From Paguma larvata (taxonomy: Eukaryota; Chordata; Mammalia; Carnivora; Viverridae): a DNA stretch of 64,000 bases. Location: the NCBI GenBank assembly GCA_030068075.1, contig CM057834.1, forward strand, positions 97,605,119-97,669,118, given 5' to 3'. The translations under genes and the position numbers were made by a program. Position 1 is the stretch's first letter; every line of letters begins with the position of its first letter. This document shows positions 49,266 through 61,111 of the stretch, piece after piece. The notes beneath the pieces were generated by a model, which made no database searches, was not told the DNA's origin, and saw only the letters and a program-made list of their open reading frames with translations.

Positions 49266-51547
49266 AAGGACCCCCAAGTATTTTTAATGCAAGACCTAAA
49301 ATGTCATGTAGTTCCTTGACACCTTTGAGCATCATATGACCCCAAAGTTCCAACCATGAGTTCCCTGCTCTCTGCATATACGCCCCCTGCCCAGCAGGAG
49401 AGGGTCCCCACGTAGCTCGCTGCTCTCCACCTCGTCCTCAACCTAACGGGCCTCGCTTCCCTGCCACCTGCCGTCCAGAGCCCAAGCACGGCCAGAAGCG
49501 GCCACTTCAGCAGAGCAATGTTTGTTTCCTCCATCCCCCTCCCGCCCCGGCCTGGCCGCTGGGAGCCTGCCCACAGGAGCAGGCAGACAGGGGAAGCCGA
49601 CCCAACTCATCCCCAGACCAAGACCCTCGGGCCTGGGGGGAGAGGAAAACCTCAAAGTGGATGTCATATGGGACTTTTAAATGAACCTGATGGGGCTGTT
49701 TAATCCCCGAACATAAGCAAAAAGCGATTGTAAGATGTGTTACCAGTGTCATTTGAGCCGGGATAAAAGAACCAGCTGGACACAGAGAGCAGAAACCCTG
49801 GGGTCCTAGCCCAGAGACCCCCGAGACCAGGGAAGGGGTGGTTTGGGAGCTGGAGGGGCTAAGAGGAAGCAGGCAGCAGGCAATAGCAGGGAAGAGGCTT
49901 CCAGCCCAGGACTAGGGGACAGCGAGTGGAAAAGGTGTTCCCAGACCCGGTGGGGTGGCCGGGCTCAGCAGCAGAAGTCGGACCCCTGCAGGGCCTGTCT
50001 GTCCCCGCTGGAGAGAGAGAGGACAAAGATCCCGCCCTCTCCCTCCCCGCCAGTCTCCCACCAGGGCCTCCCGCTGGTAGAACCTCTAGCTTAGGAGTGG
50101 GAGCCACAGGACGGGTCCCCAGAGAGACAGCACAGAGGGGAGGGGCCGAGAAGGGTCTCGGCGAACCGAACAAGTTGAAAGGCAGCAAACAACAAAGACG
50201 AGGACCCTCCGTTCCCATCTTGCACCCCATCCAGCTCTGATGGTTCAGTGAATTGGCTCAGAGCCACGCTGGCCCCTAGGGAGCAGGACCAGGGGCGGTC
50301 AGACAGCGGCAGGGTCATCTGGACCCAAGGGCACGTCCACTCAGTGGTCCCTGGGGTTATCTCCCTGAGGAGGAGCCCCGACCACATCCTTCGGCGTAAG
50401 CAGATGTTCATCCAGATCGGGAGCACCCCGGTGATTTGCCTCCCGTGCGGTCAGGCTGGCCCAAGGCCCTGGCAGCTCACGGACCCCAGAACACAGGCTC
50501 AGAGACCGGGAAGCCCTCAGAGCTGCCCAGACATCTTTGCGTGTTTGGTTACGGGGGTGGGGAACGGCGAGAGAGGCGCCCAGGACGGGGGACCCTCGTT
50601 ACCGCACCTCCATCCACCCTTCCTTGCCAGAGGCGTGGACTCTGGGAAAAGGGAACGGGATTAGGCCTATGCATTCTCCGCCCCCCCCCCAAGACGGGGC
50701 CAAAGCCTCAGCGCTTCCTGGAAAGAAACGCTGGCCGGCACCCCCATGCCAGGCTTGCCAAAGCTGGCAGAGCGGGAATGCAACGGCAGAAGGAGAAACA
50801 CAGGGCTGGGTTCCGAGTGGGAAGAGACACCCCCGCCCCGCCCCCAACCTTCTTTGCAAAAGAGTACACAGATCCCACCAGGAGAAAAGAAGAGAGAAAA
50901 CCAGATTTACTTACACCCCCTCCCCCTCCTCCAGCCCCAGCATGTCCCCTCCTGGAGTGAAACAGAATGCTCAGTGTGTGGGGGGGGGGGCGGGAGCGGG
51001 GGGGGGGGGGCCTTCTCCGCTCCCAGGTGCAGATGCAAATAGAGAAAGCTTGGAGTGAATTTGGTTGCTTTACATAACGAAGAGGAAGCGAGACAATTTA
51101 GAGAAACAAAAACCTGTTGCGTTTAGAGGCCTTCCAGGAAAGGCAGCTTCGACTTTGGGGGGTGGACACGGGGTGGGAGGAAGGGTACACAGAAACCCTT
51201 GTCTCAGAGCCAACGGGTACTGGGGTTCCTCTAAGAATGTTCTCATTGTTGTCTTCAGAATAAAAAGAATAAAGAGACGGCAGGGGCTGCCTGGTTGTCT
51301 GGGTCCCCATCGGCAAGTAGGACTCTAACCCCAGCGGCCCCGGGTCAGGCGCAGGGCCTGGCCGGGTCCCAGCTCTGCCAACACACGCCCACGAATCTGC
51401 TCAGGTCCCACAGCCTGGGAGCCCGAGATGCCCGGCTGATCCCAAGCTCCTTCCTTCAGTCCTGAGGCACACAGCTTCTGGGCTGGGGGTGTGTTTCCTG
51501 CCCCCCCCACCCTAATCTTGTTTCTTCTTCCAGCTCAATCTTCTTCT
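49266..51547. other. Intergenic, GC-rich, no gene recognised
   Basis: Overlapping open frames of up to 174 codons near 50,436-51,058 run in several phases and are proline/arginine-rich, as expected by chance in GC-rich DNA. A long G tract at about 50,979-51,011 can form G-quadruplexes. Confidence 0.4.
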
Positions 51548-51746
51548 TTTTTAATGTTTATTTTTGAAAGAGTGCTAGAGACGGAGGAGCAGAGAGAGGA
51601 GGACAGAGGATCCAAAGCAGGCTTCGCGCTGACGGGCTGACAGTAGTCAGGCTGACATGGGGCTGGAACTCAATACACTGCATTCGGAGAGATCATGACC
51701 TGAGCCAAAGTCGGAGGCTCAACCGACTGAGCCACCCAGGGGCCCC
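51548..51746 (-). mobile_element. Felid CAN SINE, inverted
   Basis: Full-length copy. ccagctcaatcttctt on the left and ccagctcagtcttctt on the right are the target duplications (one mismatch). Confidence 0.96.
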
Positions 51747-51764
51747 AACCAGCTCAGTCTTCTT

Positions 51765-53980
51765 AACATCCACCTCCCCGCTGCCCTTGACCCCTGGGCC
51801 GCTCTGTCTGCCCTCTCCTCTCCTCCATCGTCCTCCTCCATCACGTGGCAGCACCACGTCAGGGCCGGGAGGCGTTCTGGCCTCCCCATGTACCAAGCAG
51901 AGCCTAGAGGAAGAAGGCAGACACCGGGTCGCACACCGTCCAGTGGCCGATGGGGAGTAAATCTAGGGGCCCTGTGCTCTGGTGCCACCAAATCTCTGGA
52001 ATTTCTGAAAGTACAAGACTCAGTTTTGCAGTTTGAACTTGACCTTCGACAGGGCTGGCCGATTCGGGTTTGCACCCGCGGCCGGCGGAAGGAAGCATAA
52101 ACAAGCTCCCCCACGGGAGCCCCCTGCGCCCGCAGCTCGAAAGGCCGCGAATTCATTTGTTTCAGCCCTGCTGCCAGGTCCGGCTCCCTTGGTGCTCACT
52201 TCCTGCTCCGTGAGGCAGTGAGTCATCGCCCTCCCTTGTCTCCTGCTCCAACTATTGCTCTGAGACCAGAGTCTGCAGAAGGGGAGGTCACATGGAACCC
52301 TTTATTTAGTACAGAAGTCCTCGAGCTGGTGGCGGGGCCGGAGGGGGAGCGGGGGGGGGGGGGGGTGCGGCATTGCCAGCAGGGGTAGCTAGACACAGCC
52401 CCCGGCTGGTTCTGGGAGCACACCTGAGCAGACTTACAGCAGTCCGAAATTAATTCCTGGACTTCTCAGAGGTCCACGGACATCCAGGACTCTGGAGCCC
52501 TCAGAGTGTGGCCGGCTAAACAATGACTTGGGGCTGGGATCAAATTAGCAGACCGCCGCTGCAAAAGCCAGACAGCCCGGGAAAGAAAACCTCTCCCAGT
52601 TCTTAGGCCGTGTGCCTTCGTCGGAAGAAGTGTTGTCTGTTGTGTGTCCACCAGGTGGCGCAGCACCCCTTCGCCGTCAGCATCGTCACCACGGCATTTT
52701 TGAGTGTCACTGTCAAGCCCGCAGAGATTAACGCAGGCAGGCGACTGGAAATGCTCGCAGGTGCAGGGCTATAGCTTGACCAAAGACCGCAGAATCATAA
52801 AGTTTTCATTAGGACTAAGTGCAGCTGAATTTAACAGGAAAAAAAATAGCAGTGGCTTGACAAGAGAAGTGTTATTTGTTTCTAGGTAAAAAAAAAAAAA
52901 AAAAGCAGTCTAGGGCCGGAATACGATCTCCAGGAAAGTGTTGGAAATGTGGACTCCTTTCTCTTCACCAGGATACGGATCTCAGCTTCCTAGTCCAAAG
53001 TGGCTGCTAGAGCTCCAGCCATCACATCTGACTGCCAGGCTGTAGGATAGAGAAAGGAAAAGAAAGGCATGGCCCTATGCTCTAAGGAACTTTTCCAGAA
53101 TTCAGAGACATTGCTTCTACTTACAACTCATTGGCTCGCTAGGGAGGCTGGTGACTGGAATCTTTTGCCTGAGCATCGCTGCCTCCAGATAATTTCAGGG
53201 TGCAGTTTGGAAGACGAATGTGAGAATGAAGAGCAGTAAGGAACTAGCAATGTCGGCCACGTATTATCGTATGCCACCAAAAATTCCTTTATACCCACGC
53301 GGTGTATTTTCCAACCCCTGGAAACTGGGATGACTGTGTAGTTGCTGTGACTCCCAAATGCACATGCCCGGTATCCAGTTCTCCTCCCGAAGTCCAAGAC
53401 CTGCACGTCTACCTGCGTGTCTACAGGCGGGTCACATTCAGCGTGTCCAAGCCGGCTCTCCCCTCCCCTCCCCCACTCCCCGTCCACCTGCTCCCCCTGC
53501 GTTCCCCAGCTGGAGGACCTCATGGTCACGTCCCTGTCACCCAAGCCAAGGAGCAGGAAGCCATCCTGAGCACTTGCCTCCCCTCCACCCCCCCGTCTCT
53601 TGTTCACGTTTCGGGAACCCAAGGCACCTTTCCCGTGATGACTTCCTGCTCACCTCCCCGGGCCTGAGGCGGGCCCCTGCCTCGCTTCCTCAGCCCATCC
53701 TCCCCTGTGCTTCCAGGGGGATCACTCTAAAATCCGAATCGAACCACATCACCCTCCCGATCAAAGCCTCGATAGCTCCCCACTGTCCTCCGGGCGAAAA
53801 ATTCAAACATGAAAATCTTTAACATGATTTATCAAGACATTTGGGAGACGGCCTGTCCTTACGTCCCCCGATAACGTTAGCACCTGACGAGCCCTCACTT
53901 CCGTGCGCTCAGGCAGGCACCGCCACCTCTCATCCTCCAGCGACTCTCTGAGGCAGTGGCCATAGCCGGGTAATTAATTA
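51765..53980. other. Intergenic, with G tract and CTCF-like site
   Basis: A G homopolymer-rich tract lies at 52,335-52,368, a poly(A) run at 52,889-52,906 and a CTCF-like site at 52,645. About 53,630-53,830 resembles an old interspersed repeat. No gene is recognised. Confidence 0.4.
52645..52663 (+). promoter_or_regulatory. Strong CTCF-like motif
   Basis: The 19-mer tgtccaccaggtggcgcag agrees with the CTCF consensus at almost every position, including the ccaccaggtggcgc core. It is on the plus strand, like the motif at 20,471. Confidence 0.7.
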
Positions 53981-53989
53981 TTCAGCGAG

Positions 53990-54410
53990 TATTCACGTTC
54001 CTCCAGGATGTGCTTCTCCACTCCGCGGAAGCTGAACTTGACCACGTGACTTGCTTTGGCCAATGGAATGTGAGTGGACGAACAGAAACAGAAACGTTAG
54101 ATGTGCTGGCACTGTGTGGCTCCTTGCTCGCTCCCCAGGACCCCAGGGGAAGAAGAGCTGCCTCCGGAAAGCCTACAGCCTGCGCCCCAAAACAGATAGG
54201 TGGACCACTCTCTCCCGAACTCAATTCAAACCCAGCCCCTCCCCCCACAGCCCAAAGCTTAGCAGTCCATCCACGCCCACCCTGGATCAGCCAAACTAAA
54301 GTCATCTGAGACCCTTGAGTTTGAGAATCAAGACTGGTTGTTATCAGTCACCGAGTTTGAGGACTGTTTGTTATACAGCGTTATTATGACAATAGCTGAC
54401 TAGTGCAGGT
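53990..54410 (+). repeat. Ancient mammalian interspersed repeat
   Basis: The text around 54,040-54,080 (ttggccaatggaatgtgagt) and the end near 54,380-54,405 (acaatagctgact) match a common old mammalian repeat that I cannot name with confidence. Confidence 0.5.
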
Positions 54411-57079
54411 AGGTATTATTTTCTCCCTTTTCCAGCGCGACCAAAACCTTGGGTCCTTTGTGCCTCCTGCTGCCTCTCCCTGCTCTTCTGCACCCCACTG
54501 AAAGGCCGTGCTTGCCCAGCCGCTCTCCGCTTGGCACCGTTTTCATTGACTACCTCACTAGGGGCTTGCTTTTACACCCCAGGGTACTCCTCCCAGGGCT
54601 GGAACAGAGCATGCCCTTAATTGATGATGAATTTCCACTGCGCTGCGATGTTTCTTGCTCAATGACAGGAAAGATCTCTCTTTCCGTGCCGGAGGGCGCT
54701 GCTGCAACTGCTCCCAACCCTCAGGCAGGACAGGGGGGTCTCAGGTGCAGAGACTTCTCCAGAGACCAGACAGCTTGTACTCCTAAGGATAATGTTCTCC
54801 TGGCCTGGAGGGAGAGCCTCCACTGAGGACAACGAAGCCCCCACAGAGCCTTAACCCTGGTACCAGTCCTCACAGCCTGCCCGTCCACGCCCTGCAGCCC
54901 CGCCAGGCAGTGCTCGGTGACCCTTCCTCCCTTCACAAGCCCCGGGGGTTCCTTTGGCATTTGCCGAGAACTGGGGCTCCCTGGCTCCAAACCACACTAC
55001 AGAGGCCCCGGTCCTTGACGCGCTCGTGGCTTAGGGAGAAGCACTGACTTCTGAGGACATGACTGGAAATCGTGGTGGAAAAGCAGAGAAGCTTCCTCCC
55101 CACGTACTTGGATATAGCAGGGGTGCAGCTGGCTGCGAAGGAGGGTCTGGCAGAGAGTCTGAGTCTACCTGATGGGGCAGAGTGGGCCAGGCAGGGAGGG
55201 AAGGACCCAGAGGGTGACAGCCTGAGCAGAGACCCAGAGGAGAGAAACGTCACAGCTCTGAGCGGGGGAGCAGCAACATCCAACGTGACTGCCAAGGCCG
55301 GGAGCCCCAGAGCACTGATCGGGGCTTACTCGGGGCTGACGGGACCCTCGGCAGGGCCTCCCCAGGGCAGAGGCCCGACGGGGTTGTACGACCTCACCCA
55401 GGAGGGTGGGCTTGGGGGGAACAAGAGTGGAGTCAGAGAGACTATTTAGAACTCCGAAAATAATTCGGGCGACAGATGATCCGAGACTAAATCAAAGCAG
55501 GGGTGAGAGGCAGATTCCAGAACAATCTGGGAGGTCCGGTCCCTGGGCGTGTCGATGGGATGTAGAAAAGAAAGGAGAGGGAGTGGCTGCTAGGACCTCA
55601 AGCTTAGTTTGGGGGCGGGGAGGGGCTGATGTTGAATCTCGGGGAGACGGGCCATTGACCCCTGGATGGGAGCAAGCTCGGGACGGGAGGACGGCAGACA
55701 CGCTGGGGCAGGTGGGGGGACCCAGGAGACAGCTCACCGGAGGCTTGGGCAGAGGAAGAGGCGGGTGGAAAAAGGACGCCGAAAAGAATGGGCCAAAGTC
55801 AGACACTGGGGCTGAGAAAACGGAAAAGAGAGACAGAGACCGTGACAAAAGGGACAGAGAGAGACAGCGGGAGAGCCAACTGGGGCCCAGGTCCCGGTCC
55901 TCCTGGGGACGCGTCTTCCACGCGGTCTCGCACAGGCCACCTTCTCGCCGCGACTCCTCTTTGCCTCCACGTGCTGTCACTCGGCACGACGCCGGACCTT
56001 CGTGGCTGCAAGTGATTAAACCAGCCCGAGCAAGGTCAGGAAAAGAGACGCTGCTTTGAAAAGCCGTTTGGGCGTCGCTCCAGCGCAGGCAGGCTAAAGG
56101 ACCAGCCGGCGGAGAGGGACAGATCCGCTCCAAGCTGCCCTCGCACCCCGGACTGGAGGCCTGCCGGAGGCGGAGGCCCCGGCCTTGTGCCTGAGCCCTC
56201 TGTGGCCACCCGCATCCGGAGGGGAAGGACCCCCGATGGCCAGAGCCGGGGGCCGTGGGGCAAGGAGCAGGGTCTGTAAGTATTGTGTGATTCGGACCCA
56301 GTGTCCGAGTTGGGTGGGGATGGACGGCGTCCGGAAGTACCCACCAGGCATCGGTCACGAGGAAAGCAATGATGAGCCCTAAGGTCAGACGGGCTTCAAC
56401 ACAAGCCCCCTCCCCAAGCTGATAGTCCTCCCCCTCCTCGCACCTGTCCTTCTGGCTCCGCCCCCCATCTCCGTCTCCCTCGCCTCTCTCCCCCTCCTGC
56501 CCCTCCTGGGGCTCCCCTGCGTCTCCCGATCTGCCGTCACTATTTGTTCAGCCCTGTTTTCCTCTAGAGCTGGAGCCCTTCGCACGCTCGCCACATTTTT
56601 GTTTGGCCGTGACATTTAAGGTCCCCATGGTTACCTATGCCCGGGGCCAAACAGAACACCCGAGCCAAACCCTGCAGTCTCACCCGGGGGTTCTGGACCG
56701 CGATTCCCACCGACGTGGCCGAAGACGGCACGAGCTCTCTCAGCGGCCCTGCCGGCTGAGTCACACTGAGTTTTTCGTTTCCATAAAACACGTTTTAAAG
56801 ATGATGAAAGTAATCCTGGGCTCGTTGGAGAAAAATTCGAAAACACACACAAAAAAACATAAAGCAGACCGTTAAAAATCACCTATATTCGCTCGTTTCA
56901 ATGTATTATTGCTCTTCGGTCTTTGACTTACACGAATGTATAAGCCCCTTTAAGCAAAGGCTGGCGTGCTCTGCGCGTAACCCTCCCTTAACCTTTTCTC
57001 AAGAGCCTTTTGCCTTTCGCTAACGAGTCCGCAAAACTACTGCTTTTGGTGTGGAACGCTGTCCCTTTTCCGGATTGCT
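54411..57079. other. Intergenic, GC-rich, no gene recognised
   Basis: The longest frames here are 55,406-56,059 plus (217 codons) and 55,492-56,358 minus (288 codons). They overlap antisense to each other, have no domains, and are rich in Arg, Ser, Pro and Gly. I treat both as chance. Confidence 0.45.
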
Positions 57080-57300
57080 AAGACAAGAGTTGACAGTCCC
57101 CGGACTCTGATAGATGCTTCTGTGGGTTCCGCGACTTGCCATGAGCTTCCCTAGGAAGCAGGTACTGGTATCTTCCCCAGTTTACAAAGGAGGGAACGGA
57201 GGCCTGGAGAGGTTACGTGACGTGTCCTAGTCACACAGCTAGTAAGTGGCGGTCCCGGTTTTGACGCCAAGACAACCCGCTGCACAGCCACACTCTCTCC
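57080..57300 (+). repeat. MIR SINE
   Basis: The MIR core is present, including agtttacaaagg and the cacacagctagtaag string at 57,232-57,246. Confidence 0.8.
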
Positions 57301-57490
57301 CTGCCGCCCTCCAGGCTGCATACCACGTCCCCCAGGTGTACCCTGGCGCCGTCTGGGTGTAACGGGCAGGTGTCATCTGTCTCCGTCTGGGTGAAGCTGA
57401 GTGCCTCTGTGACCGTGACGGGGGATGCTTCCCACGAGTGGGGGCGTCCTGTATATAAAACCCATATGATTTTAAAACCCTTTAAGTTAT

Positions 57491-57705
57491 GGGGGTACCT
57501 GGGCGACTCAGCCAGTTAAGTGTCGAGTCTTGATTTCAGCTCAGGTCATGATCTCGCTGTTTGTAGGTTCGAGCCCTGCATCAGGCTCCGTGCTGACAGC
57601 TCTCTCTCGCTCTCTCGCTCTCTCTCACTGCCCCTCTCCTGTCCACACTCTATCTCCTTCTTTCTCTCAATAATGAGTAAACATTGAAAAAAAAATCTTT
57701 TTTAA
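57491..57705 (+). mobile_element. Felid CAN SINE (first of a cluster of three)
   Basis: Diverged full-length copy with head ggggtacctgggcgactc and a short A-rich tail. Confidence 0.9.
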
Positions 57706-57708
57706 GTT

Positions 57709-57928
57709 AAAGGGGCACCCGGATGGCTCGGTCAGTTAAGCGTCTGACTTCGACTCAGGTCATGATCTCTTGGTTCATGAGTTCAAGGCCCGAGTTGGGT
57801 TCTGTGCTGACGGCTCAGAGCCTGGAGCTGCTTCGGATTCTGTGTCTCCCTCTCTCTCTCTACCCCTCCTCTACTCACACACACACTCTCTCTCTCACTT
57901 TGAAAAATAAACATTTTTTAAAAGTTGA
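57709..57928 (+). mobile_element. Felid CAN SINE (second of the cluster)
   Basis: Full-length copy with head ggggcacccggatggctc and a small ac repeat in the tail part. Confidence 0.92.
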
Positions 57929-57931
57929 AAG

Positions 57932-58165
57932 TAGGGGCGCCTGGGTGGCTCAGTCGGTTGAGCGGCCAACTTCGGCTCAGGTCATGATCTCACGGTCTGT
58001 GAGTTCGAGCCCCGCGTCGGGCTCTGTGCTGACGGCTCAGAGCCTGGAGCCTGCTTCACATTCTGTGTCTCCCTCTCTCTCTGACCTTCCTTTGCTCACA
58101 CTCTGTCTCTATGTCTCTCAAAAAATAAAATAAAAACGCTAAAAAAATAATAAAATTAAAAATAA
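57932..58165 (+). mobile_element. Felid CAN SINE (third of the cluster)
   Basis: Near-consensus copy, the least diverged of the three. Confidence 0.95.
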
Positions 58166-58750
58166 AGTTGAAAATAGAACGAGTCTATGATCCAGCAATT
58201 CTACCTCGGGGTGTGAACCCAAAAGAATGGAAGGAATAGAGTCTCGAAGACGTATCTGTATGTCCATGTTCATGGCAGCAGCGTTCGCAACAGATAAGAT
58301 GAGCAAGCAACTCATGTGACCGTCGGCTGAGGAATGGACGAGCCAAACTGGTACACACGGATGACGGCAGCTTGTGAAGCCTTCAAAACGAAGGACATTC
58401 TGACCCCTGCTTCACTGGATGAAGCTTGAGGACATTCCGCCGAGTGAAATCGACCAGTCCCAAAAAGGCAAATACCGTGTGACTCTCCTTCTGCGAGGCA
58501 CTCAGGGGAGTCCAAATAACAAACCCAGAAAATATAACGGTAGCTGCTGGGGGCCGAGGGAGGGGATATGGGGGCTAGGGTTTCCTGGGAGCAAGTTTCC
58601 GTTTTACGAGGTGAAAGGGTTCTGAAGATGGATGAGGGCGACAACCACACGATAGGACTGGATTTAATACCCCCGAACAGCACACTTCGGATAGTAAATT
58701 TTACGTTCTGGGGATTTTACCACAATTTCGTAAAAGAGAAAAATGCGAAA
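58166..58750 (+). repeat. Ancient L1 3' end
   Basis: Sense-strand text reads as the end of L1 ORF2 and its 3' untranslated region, with many changes to G or C compared with the usual A-rich sequence. Confidence 0.6.
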
Positions 58751-59567
58751 GAACAGCAAATCTCCCTTCCCTCGTATTCAGGAAGAAATGAGGGAAACGG
58801 ACGTGCCGAGGACAGCGGGGGTCGGCGGGGGGGGGATCCCGCAGAAGTGGCGGGTTGGGGGATGGCCGTTGGCCGAACGCCAATTACAATGATTCCTTCC
58901 CCCATGAATGTACGGATTCTGAAAACCATCACTAGGAGAGCCTGGAGCCCCAAAGCCTAGGACGTGGCGGTTCCACAAGATACTTCAGGTAGATCAGAAC
59001 GAGGGACTACCGGAGGACACGGGATGCTCTTTGTCTTTGCGTCTTACATTGTGTCATTAGAAAATTCTGCACGCTAGCTGCCCTCCAGCTTCTCTGAGAG
59101 AGCGAAGGAAGCCTTCTCGGTTCCTCCGATGAGGACAGGGACCCCGACATCCATCATCGTCACCGTCCAACCACCTTGGGCAGAAAGAAAGCAAGCAGCT
59201 AGCTGTGCTGGAGAAGAGGGATGACGCGCTTAGAGCCACAGAGTGTCCTGCAGACTCACCTCTTTTGTCTGCGTCTCCTGAGCAGGGAGGGGGCGGCAGG
59301 GCGCTGGAGTCCTGGGCTGAGAGGGTCCCCTCCTCAGCAGAGAGGATGAATGCAGAGGGTGACCTCCAATTGTCACGTAGTGTCCTCTTTTCTGCAAAAT
59401 AAAGGGGTTTTCGTGAGAAAGTTCTTTCAGACTGTTGTCTCCCTCAGAAAGCTGACCCTTTTACAGACTGCCTTATAAACAGAGCCCAGGTTGAGCTGAA
59501 TTGGGGTCTAAAGTGAAGGAAAGCTTCACTGAGAGTGGTCCCAAAGTGGGGGGGGGCGCTCTTTTAG
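58751..59567. other. Intergenic, no gene recognised
   Basis: Unique-looking sequence containing short G runs. Nothing is assigned. Confidence 0.4.
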
Positions 59568-59835
59568 CTTCCTAGGGCCGTCAGTACAAAGCACCACACA
59601 CTGGGTTTACACAGCAGAGTTCACTGCGTTACGTTCTGGAAGCTGGAAGCCCAGATCGAGGTGTTGGCAGGTTGGTGTCCTCTGAGGCTTCCCTACCAGC
59701 CTTGTGGATGACCCGCTTCTCCCCGAATCCTCGCGAGGTCTGGAGACAGCGAGTCCGTGTCCCAACCTCCTCTTCTGACAAGGGCACCAGGCCTGTTGGC
59801 CTAGGGCCCGCCCATATGACCTCATTCTGTCTTTT

Positions 59836-60054
59836 AAAAAAATTATTTTTTTAACCTTTATTTATTTTTGAGACACAGAGACAGAGCATGAGCAGGAGAA
59901 GGGCAGAGAGAGAGAGGGAGACACAGAATCCGAAGCAGGCTCCAGGCTCCAAGCTGTCAGCACAGAGCCCGACACGGGGCTCCAACTCACAGACCATAAG
60001 ATCATGACCTGAGCCGAAGTCAGACGCTCGACCGACTGAGCCACCCAGGTGCCC
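59836..60054 (-). mobile_element. Felid CAN SINE, inverted
   Basis: Full-length copy. The duplication cctcattctgtctt flanks it (59,820 and 60,057). Confidence 0.96.
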
Positions 60055-60113
60055 CAACCTCATTCTGTCTTAATTACCTCTTTGAAGTCTGTCTCCAAAT
60101 ACAGTCACATTCA

Positions 60114-60284
60114 CGGGGCGCCTGGGTGGCTCAATCGGTTGAGCGTTGGACTTCGGCTCAGGTCATGATCTCACGGTTCTCGGGCTCAAGCCCTACATTG
60201 GGTTTTCTGCTGACCACACAGAGCCCACTTCGGATCTCTGTCTCCCTCTTTCTCTGCCCCTCTCCCACTTCTGTGCTCGCTTGT

Positions 60285-60330
<46 letters not shown>

Positions 60331-60343
60331 CTAAATAAACATC
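60114..60343 (+). mobile_element. Felid CAN SINE
   Basis: Full-length copy with a long TC run (60,290-60,325). The target copy aaatacagtcacattc lies just before it at 60097-60112. Confidence 0.95.
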
Positions 60344-60594
60344 TGGGGTGCCCGAGTGGCTCGGTCGGTTAAGCATCCAACTTCGGCTCAGGTCATGATC
60401 TCAGGGTTCATGAGTTCAAGCCCCACGTCGGGCTCTATGCTGACAGCCAGAGCTTGGAGCCTGCTTCAGATTCTGTGTCTCCCTCTCTTTCTCTCTGCCC
60501 CTCCCCAACTCACGGCTCTGTCTCTCTCTCTCTCAAGAATAAGTAATATTTAAAAATAAATAAATAAACAAACAAACGTTAAAAAAGTTATTAT
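60344..60594 (+). mobile_element. Felid CAN SINE, inserted at the tail of the previous one
   Basis: Full-length copy directly abutting the previous tail. The partner target copy aaatacagtcacattc lies after this second SINE (60,596-60,611), so the two share one outer duplication. Confidence 0.94.
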
Positions 60595-60690
60595 CAAATA
60601 CAGTCACATTCTCAGGTCATGGGCATCAGGATTTCAACATACTAATTTGGGGGAAGAGAGACACAATACATCCCCTAATAGGAGCTTGAG

Positions 60691-61096
60691 AAACGTGGCA
60701 GAAACAGAATAACCATGTGGGGCACATCTTGGAGAAAAGGTAGTGGTTAGACCACCACGGAGCTGTAACCACGCCCACCTGAAATGAGACACATCAAGGA
60801 CAAACCAGCAGAAAGACGTGACCGTCTCCAAATGACCTCGCAATATAGGGACGGCGCAGTGGGCAGCCATGTGACCGGAGGGCCCGTGGGAGGTCCATGC
60901 ACCGTCACGACTCAAAGTCAGCACATGTACTTCTAGAGGTTTCTCCATAGGAAGGAATCAGAAAACCTCTCAGAGATGTTTACCCAAGAGCTTCCCCCAC
61001 AGCCCTACACGTAACTTCAAAAATTAGATACCGATTGAGGATTGGCTAAATTATAGTACAACTAACTAAGTAACAACATTTAAATATTAAAACAGC
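60691..61096. other. Intergenic, no gene recognised
   Basis: Nothing is assigned here. Confidence 0.4.
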
Positions 61097-61111
61097 TAAA
61101 ATTAAGAAAGC

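Larger units (their letters stand above)
59568..60690. repeat. Ancient interspersed repeat split by three SINEs
   Basis: The pieces are 59,568-59,835, 60,055-60,113 and 60,595-60,690. They rejoin into one element when the SINEs are removed. Confidence 0.55.

Noticed and set aside
55406..56358. 217-codon plus and 288-codon minus frames overlapping each other
   Set aside because: They are mutually antisense, low in complexity and without recognisable domains or splice structure. They are chance frames in GC-rich DNA.
58166..58625. Short frames in L1 3' text
   Set aside because: They are broken LINE-1 sequence, not a host gene.
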